A stretch of DNA of 64,000 bases from Stercorarius parasiticus (GCA_013396915.1 VWZL01002053.1:62001-126000), one strand, 5' to 3'. Shown: positions 47,431 to 60,747, numbered from the stretch's first letter. The notes: a model not told the origin generated them from the sequence alone. Numbers and translations: made by a program.

Positions 47431-48065
47431 CTGCAATACAACAGAGAAAAGAAAAATTCTGTTAAAAAGAAGTATTTGCTTGGACTAAAGTTTCTCATTA
47501 TATTGTTAATTAATGCTTGAAGCTTACTGTTTGCTTTTAGTCAGCACTGGAAAATATTTCTATCATTCATTTCTATTTCTCTGATTTGACTGCCAGAATA
47601 TTTCTGTTTCATAAAACTGCTCTATCAAGATGAAGTGTGGAGACTGCCTTGTCATTTGAGCATAACACTGAAGAACCAGAAATAAATTCCAAATCCTATT
47701 GGAAAGTTTACCAAAAAAATTCCTCTTAGCCACTGAGAAATTGAAGAAATGTAGAGAAGGATTTAATTGCTCTAAAACAGCTATGTAGAGTCTTGTTAGA
47801 CTCTACGACTGTTCCTTGTTGACCTCCAGCACCTACTTCAGAAAGCTGATGGCTTTCTCTTGCTCTTGGGTCGTATCTGCCAACACTATTTTTCAGGCAC
47901 CCTAAGACACTTCAATGGTTGCTGAACATGAACGGGTTGGCCGCTATGTCCTGCTCTGTGCTTTGGATTCAAGTCTGTAAAACCAGAGAAAATAGATCCA
48001 TACCTTTCTGGGAATTCGTTAATATTTTTACAGCATCTTGGAAGATTAAAACAAAAGAAGCAAGC

Positions 48066-48118
48066 AACCAAAAAAAAAAAAACAACAAACCAAAAAATAA
48101 AAAAACAAACCAAAAAAT
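48066..48118. repeat. A-rich tract with CCA interruptions
   Basis: Poly-A followed by AACAACAAACC and CCAAAAAA units. Low-complexity sequence like that at 28698. Confidence 0.75.
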
Positions 48119-50910
48119 CTACTAAGTTATGAGAGTATTGTCCTTAAAAAGAATGCTCTAATGCTGTTCTCTGTTTAGCCACGTAATTAGTAAACCTTTA
48201 GCAGAAGCAGCAAAAAATTCCTCATTCCCTTACTATGCCGAGTAGTGATCTGGAAGAACTACTCAATCCTCCATAAAGAACTGGTATGCTCAAGATAATG
48301 GAAGAACGAAATAGCAGGGGACGTACCAGAAAATGAAGTACAGAGACACCTCATCACTCAAAGTTAGCACTGTTCTGCTGCTGCTGAAAACAAGAATAAG
48401 GAAAAGAAAAAGAAAAAAAAAAAGAAGAAAGGAATGGAAAGAAGAGGACACCAGCAAGAAAGAATCTTGACGCTGGCTACGGTTTGCAGCCAGGAGGGGA
48501 TAACAAAGCAACAAGTAAATGCCAACATGGATTTGTCAGCCTGCTTAACCTCCCTTTCCAAAAAGCCAGAGAAACACGGGATACAGAGACGGTTCAGTCG
48601 GTTATCAGAGTCACCTGAGTGTCTTAGTTTTCACATTATGTCATCATAATGACAATAAAGGAAGTATGGTCTTCATAATACACTGTAGAACTGGATAGAA
48701 AAGTCACATCCAAAGAATAAATCTATTAATGGCTCACAACAGCGACCACACATTGCTCTTAGCGCGTGGTACCCAACCCTTAGCATGAGAAAAACACCAA
48801 TGCATTCAGTAGGGAACAGAGTATCTCCTTAATTCATCAGACAACTACGCATGAGAAGAAATGTTTTCTGACTCCTCATCAACTTAAGCTCTAAAATCTC
48901 AATATGAAATAAATACAGATATCACTAGGGGGTATGAAATTGTTTAACTCCTTTGAAAGGGACACCATTAAACTTCAAGCTATTTAATTTTGCAAAAAAA
49001 CCCCAGAGCTTTACAGAGCATGTTTTTCACTAATAACCTGGCCACTATTTTTGTTATGCTTGCCTCTAAAATGCACAGCCAATATTTGTGGTTTTTTAAA
49101 AAAAAAAAAAACCACAACATTTCTTTTCTCAAAATGTTGTTGTGAAGGAAAAACAACAATCCAGAAAAAATTAAACTCAATCAAATATACAAAGGAAAAC
49201 CACACAAGTACAGATTTCATCATACTCCTCCAGATTTTAAATAGATCAACATATTTTGGAGATGGGTGTGATTTTATGCTAGCTATGCCCCTTTAAAATT
49301 GGCAACTACATTTAATTCAGTGGCTTCTTATTCCAAATTCCAAACTCCCATTGAAAATAGATCTCACAATGGAGTCCTACAGCTGAATACACTCTAGGGG
49401 AAAATTATTTCCTTTAATTATTCCAAATTCATTTCCATGTGAGTGTATCATTAGTATCTACAAAAAAAAAAAAAATGTATTATACAAACAGAGGAAAAAT
49501 TCAGTGCAAACAGTTAAAGAAACTCACATCCCACCAGTAAGAGAGCTTGAAATTCAAAGCACAAACCTGTTGTTTTGTTTCTTATAAAACAAACAAGACA
49601 AACATAGCTGTTAGTAGTCCAGGGATGGTAATTTGTTTAGATACCATGTGACATTAACAAAAAACAACACAAATATGATTTATTGCATACCGGATTCTCT
49701 TATAAATAGCTGAAGAGCCACACGGACAACCCAGTGTAGACTAAAAATAACTGATGTAACACAACTCTCCACAAACAACTCAAGCACAAAGAGAGGTCTT
49801 CCCACCTGAATGATTAATAACAAATAAAGGAAGAGGAAAGGAAACACACACTCACTTTATAATTCCATCATCAACCTTGTTGTCCTGGAAACAATTCTTC
49901 TACAAGAGAAGTACTTAACTACTACAACATCTTCTGCTACTACTTTCTTTTCTTTTTTCCCCTTTCTCCCGTTCTCTGCAGCGTTCTCACTGTTTGATAA
50001 ACAGCCAATAACAAATCTTTCATATGAAGTGGCACGGAAATTGGATCTCTTGCTCTCAGAAGAAAATATATTGTTCCCTATGAGTATGTAGCACTTGATC
50101 AGGTTTGCATGAAGCCTTTGGAAAGGATTATAATTTTTTTGTTGTTGTTGAAACAACATACTAACTGAACCTTTCACTTTAGGAATATACAGTGCTGGTA
50201 AGAGGTAACTGCTGATTTGATAGCAGCACATTTTTCCACGGGAGCAGGGTGAAAAATCTCAGACTACGGTCCATAGACACAAAACTGCACAGCACGCTCT
50301 GCCAGAAGGGCTCAGCCCTCACTCTCAGGTGGCAAACAGCCCGTAACACATACAGACTAGAGCCCTGTGTATAAAAAGATTTGCTGGGTGGCTTCCTCTC
50401 TTGACACATGGGCTACTCCCTGACCACGAGCTTCTTCCCTCCATTGAACTCACCAGAAAAATTAAATCAAGGATGCAGCTCTACCCTCAGTATAATTAAC
50501 ATTTCCAAATACTCCATCAATGTTTACTGCTTCCCCAAACACTGTCACAGAAGTCAGCTTGAGCATCTTCTACTAGAAGCTAAAAAGGTTAACGCCATCC
50601 CTGCCTGCCTGGAGGAAAGCTTACCCACCCATGCAGGACAGAAAGACAGTGTGACTGACAGCCACGCCACTCAACACGCATGTGTCTGACCGCTCAATAG
50701 GACTGGATTCCCTTTTGCACTTCCAGGAAGGGCTCCATACAGGCTGATTCCTAGGAAAATATATTTCTGCTGCTTCTGCTGAAGAATGACTATAAGCCAG
50801 CAAACCTACGGAGTGAATCCAGCCTGCCGTATTCAGGTATTCGGGCTAAGAGTCTGTCTTGCAGCTGAATACTTCTGCAGAAGTGTAAAAAAGTCATAAA
50901 ATGCACACAC

Positions 50911-50966
50911 ACCAAAAAAAACCCACCACAAAAAAAAAACCCAACTAAATGAAAAGAAAAAAAAAA
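50911..50966. repeat. A-rich tract with CCA interruptions
   Basis: A short CACACACACC start followed by A8, CCCACCAC, A10 and further A-rich units. Low complexity. Confidence 0.7.
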
Positions 50967-53258
50967 TCCTGAATTCTGGCTTTATGGTTAGTGTATGTAT
51001 TTGGAAGGGAACAGAATTTTCAAACCCAGTTGTTGGCGATGCGCACCACACTGCTGGCCACAAACAAACAAAAAAAAACAGTCTTAAGAGCAGAAATTTG
51101 TTTGTCTCTCATTCCCAAAAGAAAGCCCTATACACCAAGCTGGAGTAACCCATTCAGGACCAGAAATCTCAGCAACTCCTGTCTTTAGAGCAGTAGCCAC
51201 CTAATGTACAACCGGGGTTTGGGACTGTCCTCTGGCCCCCAAGACCAGCCACAGCCACACAGCTGGGACCCGCATGGGTCAGCAAGCTCTCCTAGCCTCA
51301 CAACAGGGTTTAACCAGTTTAACAGAACCAGAACCAGTTTAACAAGATGAATTACAATGTGCCAGTACCCAGAACCACTCATGCTCTTCCCTTCTTAGTT
51401 TAGAATAATTCTTTTTGAATCAGTTCTCTCTGTGCTTCTACTAGAAACGAAAAATTAATTTTAACTTTTATACGAAATAAAAGACGGTTTTAGAATTCAG
51501 ACTCATCTAGGACACAGCAGGTTTGTTTCAGACCAGGACATTTCACTCCACATTTGCCTGTACACTGACCTTTTTGCCACACAGTCCATTTCTGTCAGAT
51601 GCAGCAATTTGGCCTTACCTAAATTGGTTCATTCCACTGCAATAAACATACTTACGTAAACACTTGTAAATTCTTACTTTTTAAACTATCAATGTTTTGA
51701 GTAAATTTTGCCTCTGATCCTTCTCAGTTAGCCTGCCCATGCACATTGTTTTCAAGTAAAATGCCAGAGCCTGTACTGCTCTCAGACAGGAAAATCATCA
51801 CATATTCCATTTTAGAATGAGATTTGTTAATTACCAAAATTACTCCCCCAGTGAATCCATAGGGGTTTTGGTTCCTTAAAAAGACCCAGGACTAAGTACA
51901 ATTATGCTCAGTGGTTTATCCAGTGTGGATCTTATTTATTGTCACTCTATAGTAAGGAGGTGGTCTGCATATTCCCTTGACTTGGTGTAACTTCCAACTT
52001 ATTGACTAGCATTAATAGATAACATGAAAAGACCTTGTATTCCATCTTTTTGTACCTTAAGATTTCACATAAACCCTATCTGATATGCTTTTATATTACT
52101 TTTGAACTGAGTGTCCTTATTTCTACTTTTCAGATGACATATTTAACGTACAAACGTGATGCACAGCTTTGTTTTTCCTTTTCTCTTGTGCTTTTATTCT
52201 GGATGCTTTGTTAATTCTCAGGTCTCTAGGTATTCTCTTACTTCTTCAAGTATCTGCACAAGAGATTATATGCTTAGTGGGTAAAATTAGCTGAAATCCT
52301 GATTAATTAGGATCTGGAGTTGCTACCAATAAACTACCACCACTAACAGATCTAAAAATCTCAACCTCACACAGTCTTGAGCTGCCCCTGCAAAATGCCA
52401 TGGAACATTTACCAGCAGAACCTAGCACACAATGAGGATTATCATTTCTCATCTCCGCCACTAACGATCCAACTCCCCAGGCAGCATTTACTGCACAGGC
52501 TCAATAATCGTTACAAGTATGTGTCATCAAGTAGGCAGTCAACATCTACGAAAAGTCTGTCTTAACACGTCAAAAATTCAGGGGTTTTGAGCATCCTCTG
52601 CCTCACACCACGCACAATGAAAACCAACGCTGGAGACAGAGAGGAGGAAGATATTTGGAAACTCGGTACGTGCGTGTAAATTTAACATTATGAAAATCAT
52701 GGTGCCTTACAGCAGCAGCGTTGCATGTGTTACGAACACTGAATTTTGTCAAACTATTTCCAGTAAATGTAACGCTTTTTCCTCTCTCAGCACTAGACAT
52801 TCCCTATGTATAATACAAATCTTTACATTCTGCACTTTCTAGTTTGAAACAGGACCAGGTTTACCAGCCATCTTTGAAGAGTGTTTAGACCCTCCCTCTG
52901 CTCTGGTACAGAAGTACATGGTATCTCAGGCTGGAAAAACATTTATTCTTCAGATTTTTTTCTTCTTATTTCAGGCAAAAATTCCAAACCATAGCAAAAG
53001 TTTTTGCCTTCTGCTGCCACGGAACACCAGTTGCTGCTGCACTAGTGAAGCAGAAGAAGTCATCATGATTTTAAAACACCTTTTTTTTTTAATCTAGGCT
53101 TTTTAGTTTTCAGTGGAGCTGAGGGTGGGAAATTAAGGCAGTGAGTGAAGCAACCACCACCACAAAGTAGGGCAGTGGCAACAACAGAAGGAAAAAGCCT
53201 CTAAAACTTGCAGGACAGTGTAAAAACATAGTAATGCTGTTCTACCCTCCATACAAAC

Positions 53259-53347
53259 TAAAAAAAAAAAACCAACCACGAACTAACAAAAAAACACCCC
53301 AACAACAACAAAAAACCACCAAAACCCAACCAACAACAAAACAAAAC
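53259..53347. repeat. Long A-rich (CAAAA/CCAAC) tract
   Basis: Almost 90 bases with nearly only A and C on the + strand (runs of A, ACCAACC, CAACAACAAC, CCAAAACCC). The longest of its kind in the window. Confidence 0.8.
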
Positions 53348-53797
53348 CCTCTGGCAATTATTTTTATTTTCAGCCAGCAATGCTACAAAATACGTAATAA
53401 AGTTGACACAAATAACTTCTAAAACATTTACTAATTACTTGAGGCTATTTTTCATTTTACCGATTCGCTGTAATGTCCATTACCACATGAAATTATACCA
53501 GCTTTTTCCAAAGAGATATTTCCAGTGAAGTCAGTGGGGATTCAACAAGGCCAGGACCATCATATAAATAGAAATCAGAAAATAGTATTTCCATAAGAAA
53601 CCACTCAGGTTTATTGGATTAGCAGGCATTTATAAGTGACTCACGCTGACACAGCCTATAGTAATCCAATCTATTTGTGATAAAAACAAATTCAAAGGAA
53701 ATCTTAAATTTAGAAAATCACCTCTGCGGATTCTCACATGGTTGGTTTTATTATATGAAATCACATTAGCTGTTCTCGCCAAATTAATTTTAGCAAA

Positions 53798-53812
53798 TTT
53801 TTTTTTTTTTTT
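53798..53812. repeat. Poly-T run (T15)
   Basis: Fifteen T bases inside a 149-codon minus-strand open frame (53630-54079). It would encode a lysine run, which argues that the full frame is not a real coding region. Confidence 0.8.
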
Positions 53813-54424
53813 ATACCATGAGTGCAGTGTGTTCTTAAGGGTAGTAGCTGCCATGCTGAGCACAATCCGAGCGGGATAGAAGTTGAAGCACTTTGCAGAA
53901 CACAGCAATTTTCCTGCCCCACGATCCTGCAGGCAGACGTTGCGCCATAAGGAGTGGGAAGAAGCAAAGCCATTAAGCCACCTCACTACACCTTCCCTGG
54001 GAAAATTAAGGTAGATTGTTAGATCTACGATGGCAATCATCATGATTTCTTCTGCCTGCACAGTGGTTTTGACTTCCAATTTGGCATTTCTTGGGGAAAT
54101 ATGACTCGTCTCTAGGGGATGTTACTAAAATCTTAATACACACTGAGGTGTTCTGGCACAGACAACTGAAATATCAGAGCTTTACTGAAATCCTGAAGGA
54201 TGCGTTCGCAGCTCTCACACCTCCTTTAAAACAGGACAGCAAGCAAGGAGGCTGCGACTGCTATGTAGCTTATTTCTATAAATACTCCTTCACAGCAATT
54301 ACAGAATTTGTTCTTTGGTACAATACCTCTCAATACTGCCATCAAGAACAGCAGCCTTTAAAAATAGGTATTATTAAATATTCTCTATGAAAAGAAGTTG
54401 CAAATGCAAGCAAAGGTGACAACA

Positions 54425-54520
54425 GCCAGAGCATGGGGTCATGCACTAGGGACCTGGAATCAGACTGTTTTCTTTATCACCACTTAGTGTAAAATCCTCA
54501 ATCAAATACTTCCTCACTAT
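54425..54520 (+). mobile_element. MIR: Possible MIR-like SINE relic
   Basis: 'gcactagggacctggaatcagactg', 'caccacttagtgtaaaatcc' and 'caaatacttcctcac' loosely follow the forward MIR order (gcacgggctctggagtcagactg, gccacttactagctgtg, caagttacttaacctc). Weaker than the other three; may be coincidence. Confidence 0.3.
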
Positions 54521-54800
54521 AAGGATATTTGAAAGCCACCTATCTTCTGACATCCATAAAGCAAAGATCCATGCCCAGAGTTGGAAATCTCTGAGCATAC
54601 GGATGAAAATTCATTCGTAAGACCCTGCTGCCCACTACCGGGGCCAAGGAAAGCTAAACCGAACACAGACTTCAAGGCCGAAGTGATTAGGATTTAGAGA
54701 ACTCTGTGTAGCCCTCACCTGTACCACCTGGTTAAGTTAGATCAAAGACAACAGTACATACAAAGCACGTCATAAGCAAGAGGCTCATCATCACAGCACA

Positions 54801-55278
54801 ATAAGGACATGGACCTGGAGGAACAGGTCCAGAGGCAGCCACGAAGATGCTCCAAGGGCTGGAGCACCTCTGCTCTGAGGACAAGCTGAGAGAGCTGGGA
54901 GTGTTCAGCCTGGAGAAGAGAAGGCTCCAGAGAGACCTCAGAGCCCCTTCCAGTCCCTCAAGGGGCTCCAGGAAAGCTGCGGAGGGACTCTGGATCAGGG
55001 AGTGGAGCCATAGGACAAGGGGTAACGGTTTTAAACTGAAAGAGGGGAGATTTAGATGAGATCTCAGGAAGAAATTCTTTACTGAGGGTGGTGAGGCACT
55101 TGAACAGGTTGCCCAGAGAAGCTGTGGCTGCCCCATCCCTGGAGGTGTGCAAGGCCAGGCTGAATGGGGCTTTGAGCAACCTGGTCTAGTGGGAGGCGTC
55201 CCTGCCCAGGGCAGGGGAGTTGGAACCAGAAGATCCTTAAGGTCCATTCCAACTCTAACCATTCCAAGATTCTATGAT
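54801..55278 (+). mobile_element. CR1: CR1 LINE with ORF2 tail, forward
   Basis: Forward copy: 'aataaggacatggacctgg', 'ggagcacctctgctctgagg', 'ctgagagagctgggagtgtt', 'cagcctggagaagagaaggc', then the 3' end 'ggcaggggagttggaacc' and 'attccaagattctatgatc'. In forward frame it keeps LQGLEHLCSEDKLRELGVF and LEKRRLQRDL. 5'-truncated within ORF2. The large minus-strand frame across it (176 codons) is an antisense shadow. Confidence 0.95.
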
Positions 55279-56813
55279 CTTTACTTTTTTTTAATGCACA
55301 TTTTTTCCTTCATGCATACATGCCCACTCTTAACAGATCTCCCTTAGTGGCTACTCTACAATCCTAAAAAGTAGTATGTTATAGCCTTGGGGTAACTAAA
55401 TTAGAGTGATCTATATTGAAGCTAAAAATCAGAGTGAAAACTAGCCGTATTACTTTCACCACAATAAAGAGATTCCCTCAGAGAGCCCTGCGCAGCCTAA
55501 GATGTAAAAAAGCTTACCACATTTTGCGTCTCCTGTGAGTTTGGTCGTGACCACCTGGGGTCTTGCCCAGGGACACTCAGAATAAAGGTCAAGAAGTAGT
55601 CAAAAATGTACATTATATGGAACAGTTTCAACTGCAACCTATGGAATATCAGACTGAAAGGGATGCATCATAGTGTGAGGGAGTGCATAATAGATGACAA
55701 TGGAAAGGGCAAAGTGCAAGGGGGCGATGCACGATTTGGTTTGTTTGAAAGACAAGGTTAAGAAATCCCATTTTCTAGCACAACAAATTGCATTTTGAAA
55801 GCACGACCTCCCTGCCCTTGTGCATTTTCCAGATTTGTTTTTTGAGACATTCTAGCCTCTACATTACAGTGAAATGCTGTAAAATTTTCAAATAGCTGTA
55901 TTTTGTGCTAACCCTAATTCGTAATCATTCTGGCCTTGCAACCATGGTGTGAAATTTACTGAGCTAGACAGCTGGGAAGGGGTGGGTGTGAAGAGTGGGG
56001 GTGGTGTTGGGTTTTTTTTATTATTATTGCACTTCTGGTATTCAACCCTTCCACTCTATGAAATCCATATTCGGAAGCCTGTAAGGATGAAAAAGATGCT
56101 TTTACTTACAGGTATTCAGTCAGATTCTAAAAGCATCTGCACCTTCATTTGCAATGAATGAATTCATTTCCCTTCAAATTTACTTCGCTGACCAAAAATA
56201 TACATGTATTTCCAGCCTGTAGCCCTGAGTAAGATAAAAAGTTGTGCTGCTCAGAAAACTGTTCTGTCCACGTGAGGCTCTCTATAATAATTTTTCTCTC
56301 TTCAAAACCCTTTAAAAGACACCTACTGAGAAATGCTTTATAATGAAACCTATGAAGAAAATTCCCTGAGCTCACAGTACTATTAAAAAATTAAGCCTTA
56401 ACTGAAGTTCTAGGAAAGGATCACCATTTTCTCCACGTAAACCTGCAACGAGATTTGACTGAAGCCCTCAACCCTACCTTCCCATGCCCTAAATTTTGTA
56501 CTTCATTTCCTATCCCAAATCAGTCATAACGGCAAGATGGGTTTGCTCTGTCATTTTCAGATCTCAGTCAAACCCAACACTAAGCATAATTCTGGATGGT
56601 GGAACCTGGCTGTGGACTAAAACAAGAAACCAAAATAACAAAACAAACAATAAAACATTGAGACAATTTACAAAACTTAGTCTACTTTTACTACCTAATG
56701 GACATCAGGCACAGCCCTTCATCAAAAACAGATACTTGAAGTCAGGTTTTATCGGTTCATGTGCTCTTGACACACATTGGATCATCATCCTGTGGTGCGC
56801 AAATTTACAGAAA
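55279..56813. other. Unique stretch between two CR1 copies
   Basis: A/T-rich, with a short TTATTATTATT run near 56015-56030. One minus-strand splice-bounded segment (55518-55575, acceptor cttcttgacctttattctgag, donor AATGTG|gtaagctt) is open in all three frames and so uninformative. Confidence 0.4.
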
Positions 56814-57113
56814 GTCACAGAATCATTCAGGTTGGAAGAGACCTTTAAGATCATCAAGTCCAACCGTTAACCTAACGCTGCCAAGACCACCACTAACCCA
56901 TGTCCCTCAGCACCACAGCTACTCATCTTTTAAATACCTCCAGGGATAGTAACTCCACCACCTCCCTGGGCAGCCTCTTCCAATGCTTGACAAACCTTTT
57001 GGTGAAGAAATTTTCCCTAATATCTAATCTAAACCTCCTCTGGCGCAACTTGAGGACATTTCCTCTTGTCCTATTACATGGAAAAAGAGACTGACACAAC
57101 CTCCCTACAACTG
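56814..57113 (-). mobile_element. CR1: CR1 LINE 3' end, 'aacctaacgctg' type
   Basis: The + strand reads 'cagaatcattcaggttggaag', 'aagatcatcaagtccaacc', 'gttaacctaacgctgccaag', 'ctccagggatagtaactcc', 'ggcgcaacttgaggacattt' and 'cctcttgtcctatta'. It ends near the 'gagactgac' block. About 300 bases, same family type as the 3.5, 18.0 and 39.8 kb copies. Confidence 0.93.
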
Positions 57114-57183
57114 TTTTATAACATGAGTACACGAGACAGTCAAACTCATGCTCAATTTCTTATGCAACTATGGGTTAACTTTC

Positions 57184-57206
57184 TATATATATATATACAC
57201 ACACAC
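57184..57206. repeat. (TA)n(CA)n microsatellite
   Basis: About seven TA units followed by about five CA units. A compound dinucleotide repeat. Confidence 0.85.
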
Positions 57207-57899
57207 TTTTTTTCCCCCCAAATCTTCTACTCTTAGCAATACTTTAAAGGTCATTACCCCCCACGCATACCAAGAACTATGAAATGCAACACTGGGCTGT
57301 TTCATGGATCATCTCCCAAGGTTCAAAGGCACACCACGTCACTGTACTTCAGCCTCTGTAATATTTTCTTTAGACAGGTACAAGTTGTCTCAGTGAGAAA
57401 ACATCATCTTGTGCGCATCCCATTGAAAATATTAATCTGTTCAACACCTGATGATTCACTCACCCACATGTTAAAAGTCCACATGAAAATGACTCATTCC
57501 ATCCGTAAGAATAGTCACCTGGGATACCAAAAGTCCCCTCATCTTTTCCAGAGCTAGTAACTGCTTTCTTACACAAAGCAAGTGGATGGCAGGCTTTTCT
57601 ACCACGGCATGGGTGACGTGAAGGAATAACAGATATGGGACTGTTAATTCTGTGAACAATCTAGATAACAGTAAAAATAATTGGAAGTTAGACTGTAGGT
57701 AACTAAAGTACTGACAGAGGAAATATCATTCCAAAGTGACCTGGTGGTTGAAGACAGCAACTGATTTTAATCCTCACAAATCAAAGTTAGCCCTGTTTGA
57801 AGAAGGAACGGAGGCTACTCCTCCGTGACTTGGACACTTTCAACATAGAGACAGGCTCTGAAGCAACTGTACTGAATCAACCTGGTACGGAATGTCAGC

Positions 57900-58240
57900 A
57901 CAGGGCAAAGCCGTATTAAGGGCTTGGCTGATGACATCATCTTGCAGTGTTTATGAAACAAATCAAGCTAAATTCTAAGCTGGAACTTCATGTCCAGTTC
58001 TGATATCCACGCTGCAAAGATCCCACAGTACTGGCAAATGTTCAAAGAAAGACCTCAGAAAATGTCGGTCTGGCTGGGACGTAGATTTCATGACACTAAG
58101 CCAAAGGTCTTCTTTATTAAGGAGAAGATGAGTATGTGACCTCGTTTTTATAGGCACTTCGTGAAATATGGCAAATAACAAACAAGCTTGTAATGCTTGG
58201 AGAGAAAGGCACAGCAAGATACTACAGCTGGAAGCCAAAC
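57900..58240 (+). mobile_element. Possible very old CR1/L2-type LINE relic
   Basis: 'cttcatgtccagttctgatatcc', 'acgctgcaaagatccc' and 'gttcaaagaaagacctcagaaaatg' loosely resemble the CR1-group ORF2 tail 'catgtccagttctgggctcc', 'cactacaag' and 'agaagacc...aaaatg'. The match is weak and there is no 3' octamer. Confidence 0.22.
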
Positions 58241-58516
58241 AAGCTCAAATTTGAAATAACTTGTCACTTTTTAGCAATAGGATTGTTAAGTATTTACCAG
58301 TACTTGGTGTGTTAGGACTAGAGAGCTTTCTAACAGCACTCAAAAACCCGCTTCTGTGGAAAAACTCTCATCAGATTGCAAACAAAGACTAGATTACAGG
58401 CTTGATAAAAAGACATGAATCTAAAAATTTACTAAAAGCTAGTTATTAAATCCTAAATCTAGTACTGAAGTTAATTTTAATGTTTAATTTTATTGTTACT
58501 GCTATGTAATGCTCAC

Positions 58517-58595
58517 TGCCGCATGCTGCCTAAAGATGAACTGTGCTCTTCTGAAAGAAGCATTTTAAAAATGGTTTTCCCCTCGGTAAACCTAC
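58517..58595 (-). CDS. Candidate internal exon, unknown protein
   Basis: 79 minus-strand bases, acceptor 'ccatgcttatatttttgcag', donor CGGCA|gtgagcatt. After two leading bases 25 codons are open (GKTIFKMLLSEEHSSSLGSM), leaving two bases. It fits after 59821-59860, a 40-base segment with a strong acceptor (ctttattaatttttttcag) and donor (CTGCTTG|gtgagttt). Family unknown. Confidence 0.2.
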
Positions 58596-60714
58596 CTGCA
58601 AAAATATAAGCATGGAAAATACCTGATCACTATTTTTCTTTCACCTCATTACTTCAAAAAGTAACACGGAAGCTAAAGACAGAAATGAAAGAAAATACAA
58701 GGCCTTTAATTTAGAGGAGAAATAGATGGTAACTTAATTTGTGTATTATTAGAATATGGTGAGAATTTATGTAAAAAGAGGACATTAGTTTAGCCAAAAA
58801 AGCAATTAACAGAAGTGAATAAAGACATGTTTGCTACTTTGATGACACAGCTGCCTCTTTCCAGCCCTTCTATCATCCAAACACTTTTTATTGCCATCCC
58901 TTCTGTCGCTCCGCAACCTGAGTTTTTCACTAAAGCTGAGACAGTACTTGGAGGAATAAAAGTGGACATTTTCGGTAATTCAGTAAAAGACAAGACTTTT
59001 AGAAGCAGATACTCTACCTGCATGACCAGAAGTGGCAGCGTGCACAGAGCCCATCGGTAACACCTTGCATGGAGCAAGGGAGGAAGGGGAACAAGAAGAA
59101 CAAACTGATCAACATCACAAATGTGTCCTGATAAATAAGTAACACTAGAAGAAATACTGTGGGAAAGGAAGACTGTTTTCTTTACATGAAAAAGCAAATA
59201 AAGGCTACAGATTCTGAACTCTGAAGCTGAGAAACAAGAAAAAACAAAATGAAAAGCAAGCACTGGTTTATATTCGACCCTTGATCTCTAAAAACTGCAC
59301 TGTAAACCATGTCTAAAAGCATTTATTGAAAACTCACGAGTTGTTCTTCAGGAACTAAAGAGAAAGTCATGTCTTGCAGGTATTTAATCTTAAATATTTA
59401 TTCTTTTTTATTTCATGCTAGGTCTTAAGTCTTCAAAATCTGTTCTACAAAAAGAGATTCTGCCTTCTGTAATACTCAGCTCAGCTGTGCAAGTCAATCC
59501 TCTGTTTCACTCACTCTGACACTCCACTGCCCTTGCTACAGAGATATTAAATCATATCCCTCTGAAACTCTCACTCTTCCCTATCGCATACAGCAAGTGA
59601 ATTTACACAGTACTGGACAAGGCCCCAGAAGCTACCCATTTCACTTGCTTCTAATTCTGTATTTCAAAAAACTAAATTAAATTAAAAAGAATAAGGCATA
59701 ACTGACTCATTTTTAATTCTGAGTCATCATGAATTTGTGGATTCCCGTGTCAGGCTATCTGTATTCTGAAGGTATCAGAATATGGCAATTTCTAATCAAC
59801 TTAAGAAATATGAAACTCACCAAGCAGGCAACAGTAACTGGTCACCATTTTCATTTTATACTGAAAAAAATTAATAAAGCCCTCTCTGCTGAATATAATA
59901 AAAGAGTTTTGAACAAACAGAGCGGGTGAGATAAGCCACACTGTTTCACATGAGATAAAAGCAGGGGAAGTCCCTTCTTGGCTTGTCCCATTAGAACTAC
60001 AGACCTTGAACTTGGAGAAAACAAAAATCCTCCTGACAGCATTAAGAGATTACGGCAAACTCCTTCACACAGTCCTGTGCTGGGGGCTGTGCATACAACA
60101 ACATACAAACCACATCCTAAATACATAGCAGTTCTGCTCCTGATGGTAAGGGGTAAACTATTCACCTTCTCCTTACACTTCCATTTCATTCTATTCTAAT
60201 ATTCTGCAAAACCAAATACACTGGGTTTATGTAATAATTGCCAGTACGTCATTTACTCCATGGGATTGGAGTTTAACTCCTTAAAGATGCAATCCTAGCA
60301 AAATAAATGCATTCCAGGAGCCCGGAATACTCGTATTTCTGTGGAAATTATCGCAGAAGTATTTAGCACAGTGTTTCTGAATCTTGTAGTTTTATGAGAA
60401 GACTCGAACTGCTCAGCATTTTTCTTAAAATTCTTGTTCCCAGAATTACTAGGTTACGTAAGAAATATCAGATGCCAATAATGAAACATTTTCCAGTCTC
60501 CAAGGTAGCACAGAAATGCCTGAAATCTGTCTGACATTCCTCCCCCCTCCAAAAATAAAAACCCAGAAAGCACGTAAAAAGAACTCAAAATGTTATTTAT
60601 AAAGTCTCATTAATTATCAATTACTGAAATATGAGTGGCCTAATTGTGCCTGAATACTTGGTCAGGAATATTGTCGACAGTTTCCATGCATTCCTGTCAG
60701 GTCTTCTTACTGAA

Positions 60715-60747
60715 AGGAAAAAAAAAAAAAGAAGGAAAAAAAAGAAA
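60715..60747. repeat. A-rich purine tract
   Basis: A12-type run and GAAGGAAAAAAAA units. On the minus strand it makes a long pyrimidine tract before 'cttttcag'-like sequence, but no convincing exon follows. Confidence 0.7.

Larger units (their letters stand above)
41921..54800. other. Long unique stretch, candidate exons, A-rich tracts
   Basis: Nearly 13 kb with no LINE copy that I can see. It contains A-rich CCAAAA tracts at 48066, 50911 and 53259, purine-rich sequence at 48386-48440, a poly-T run at 53798, a weak MIR-like match at 54.4 kb and several minus-strand splice-bounded frames between 44.3 and 54.1 kb. Confidence 0.4.

Noticed and set aside
54719..54727. 9-base minus-strand micro-exon (VVQ)
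   Set aside because: Strong acceptor, but nine bases cannot be told from chance.
54732..55262. 176-codon minus-strand open frame
   Set aside because: It is antisense to the forward CR1 copy at 54801-55278 and carries no protein family of its own.
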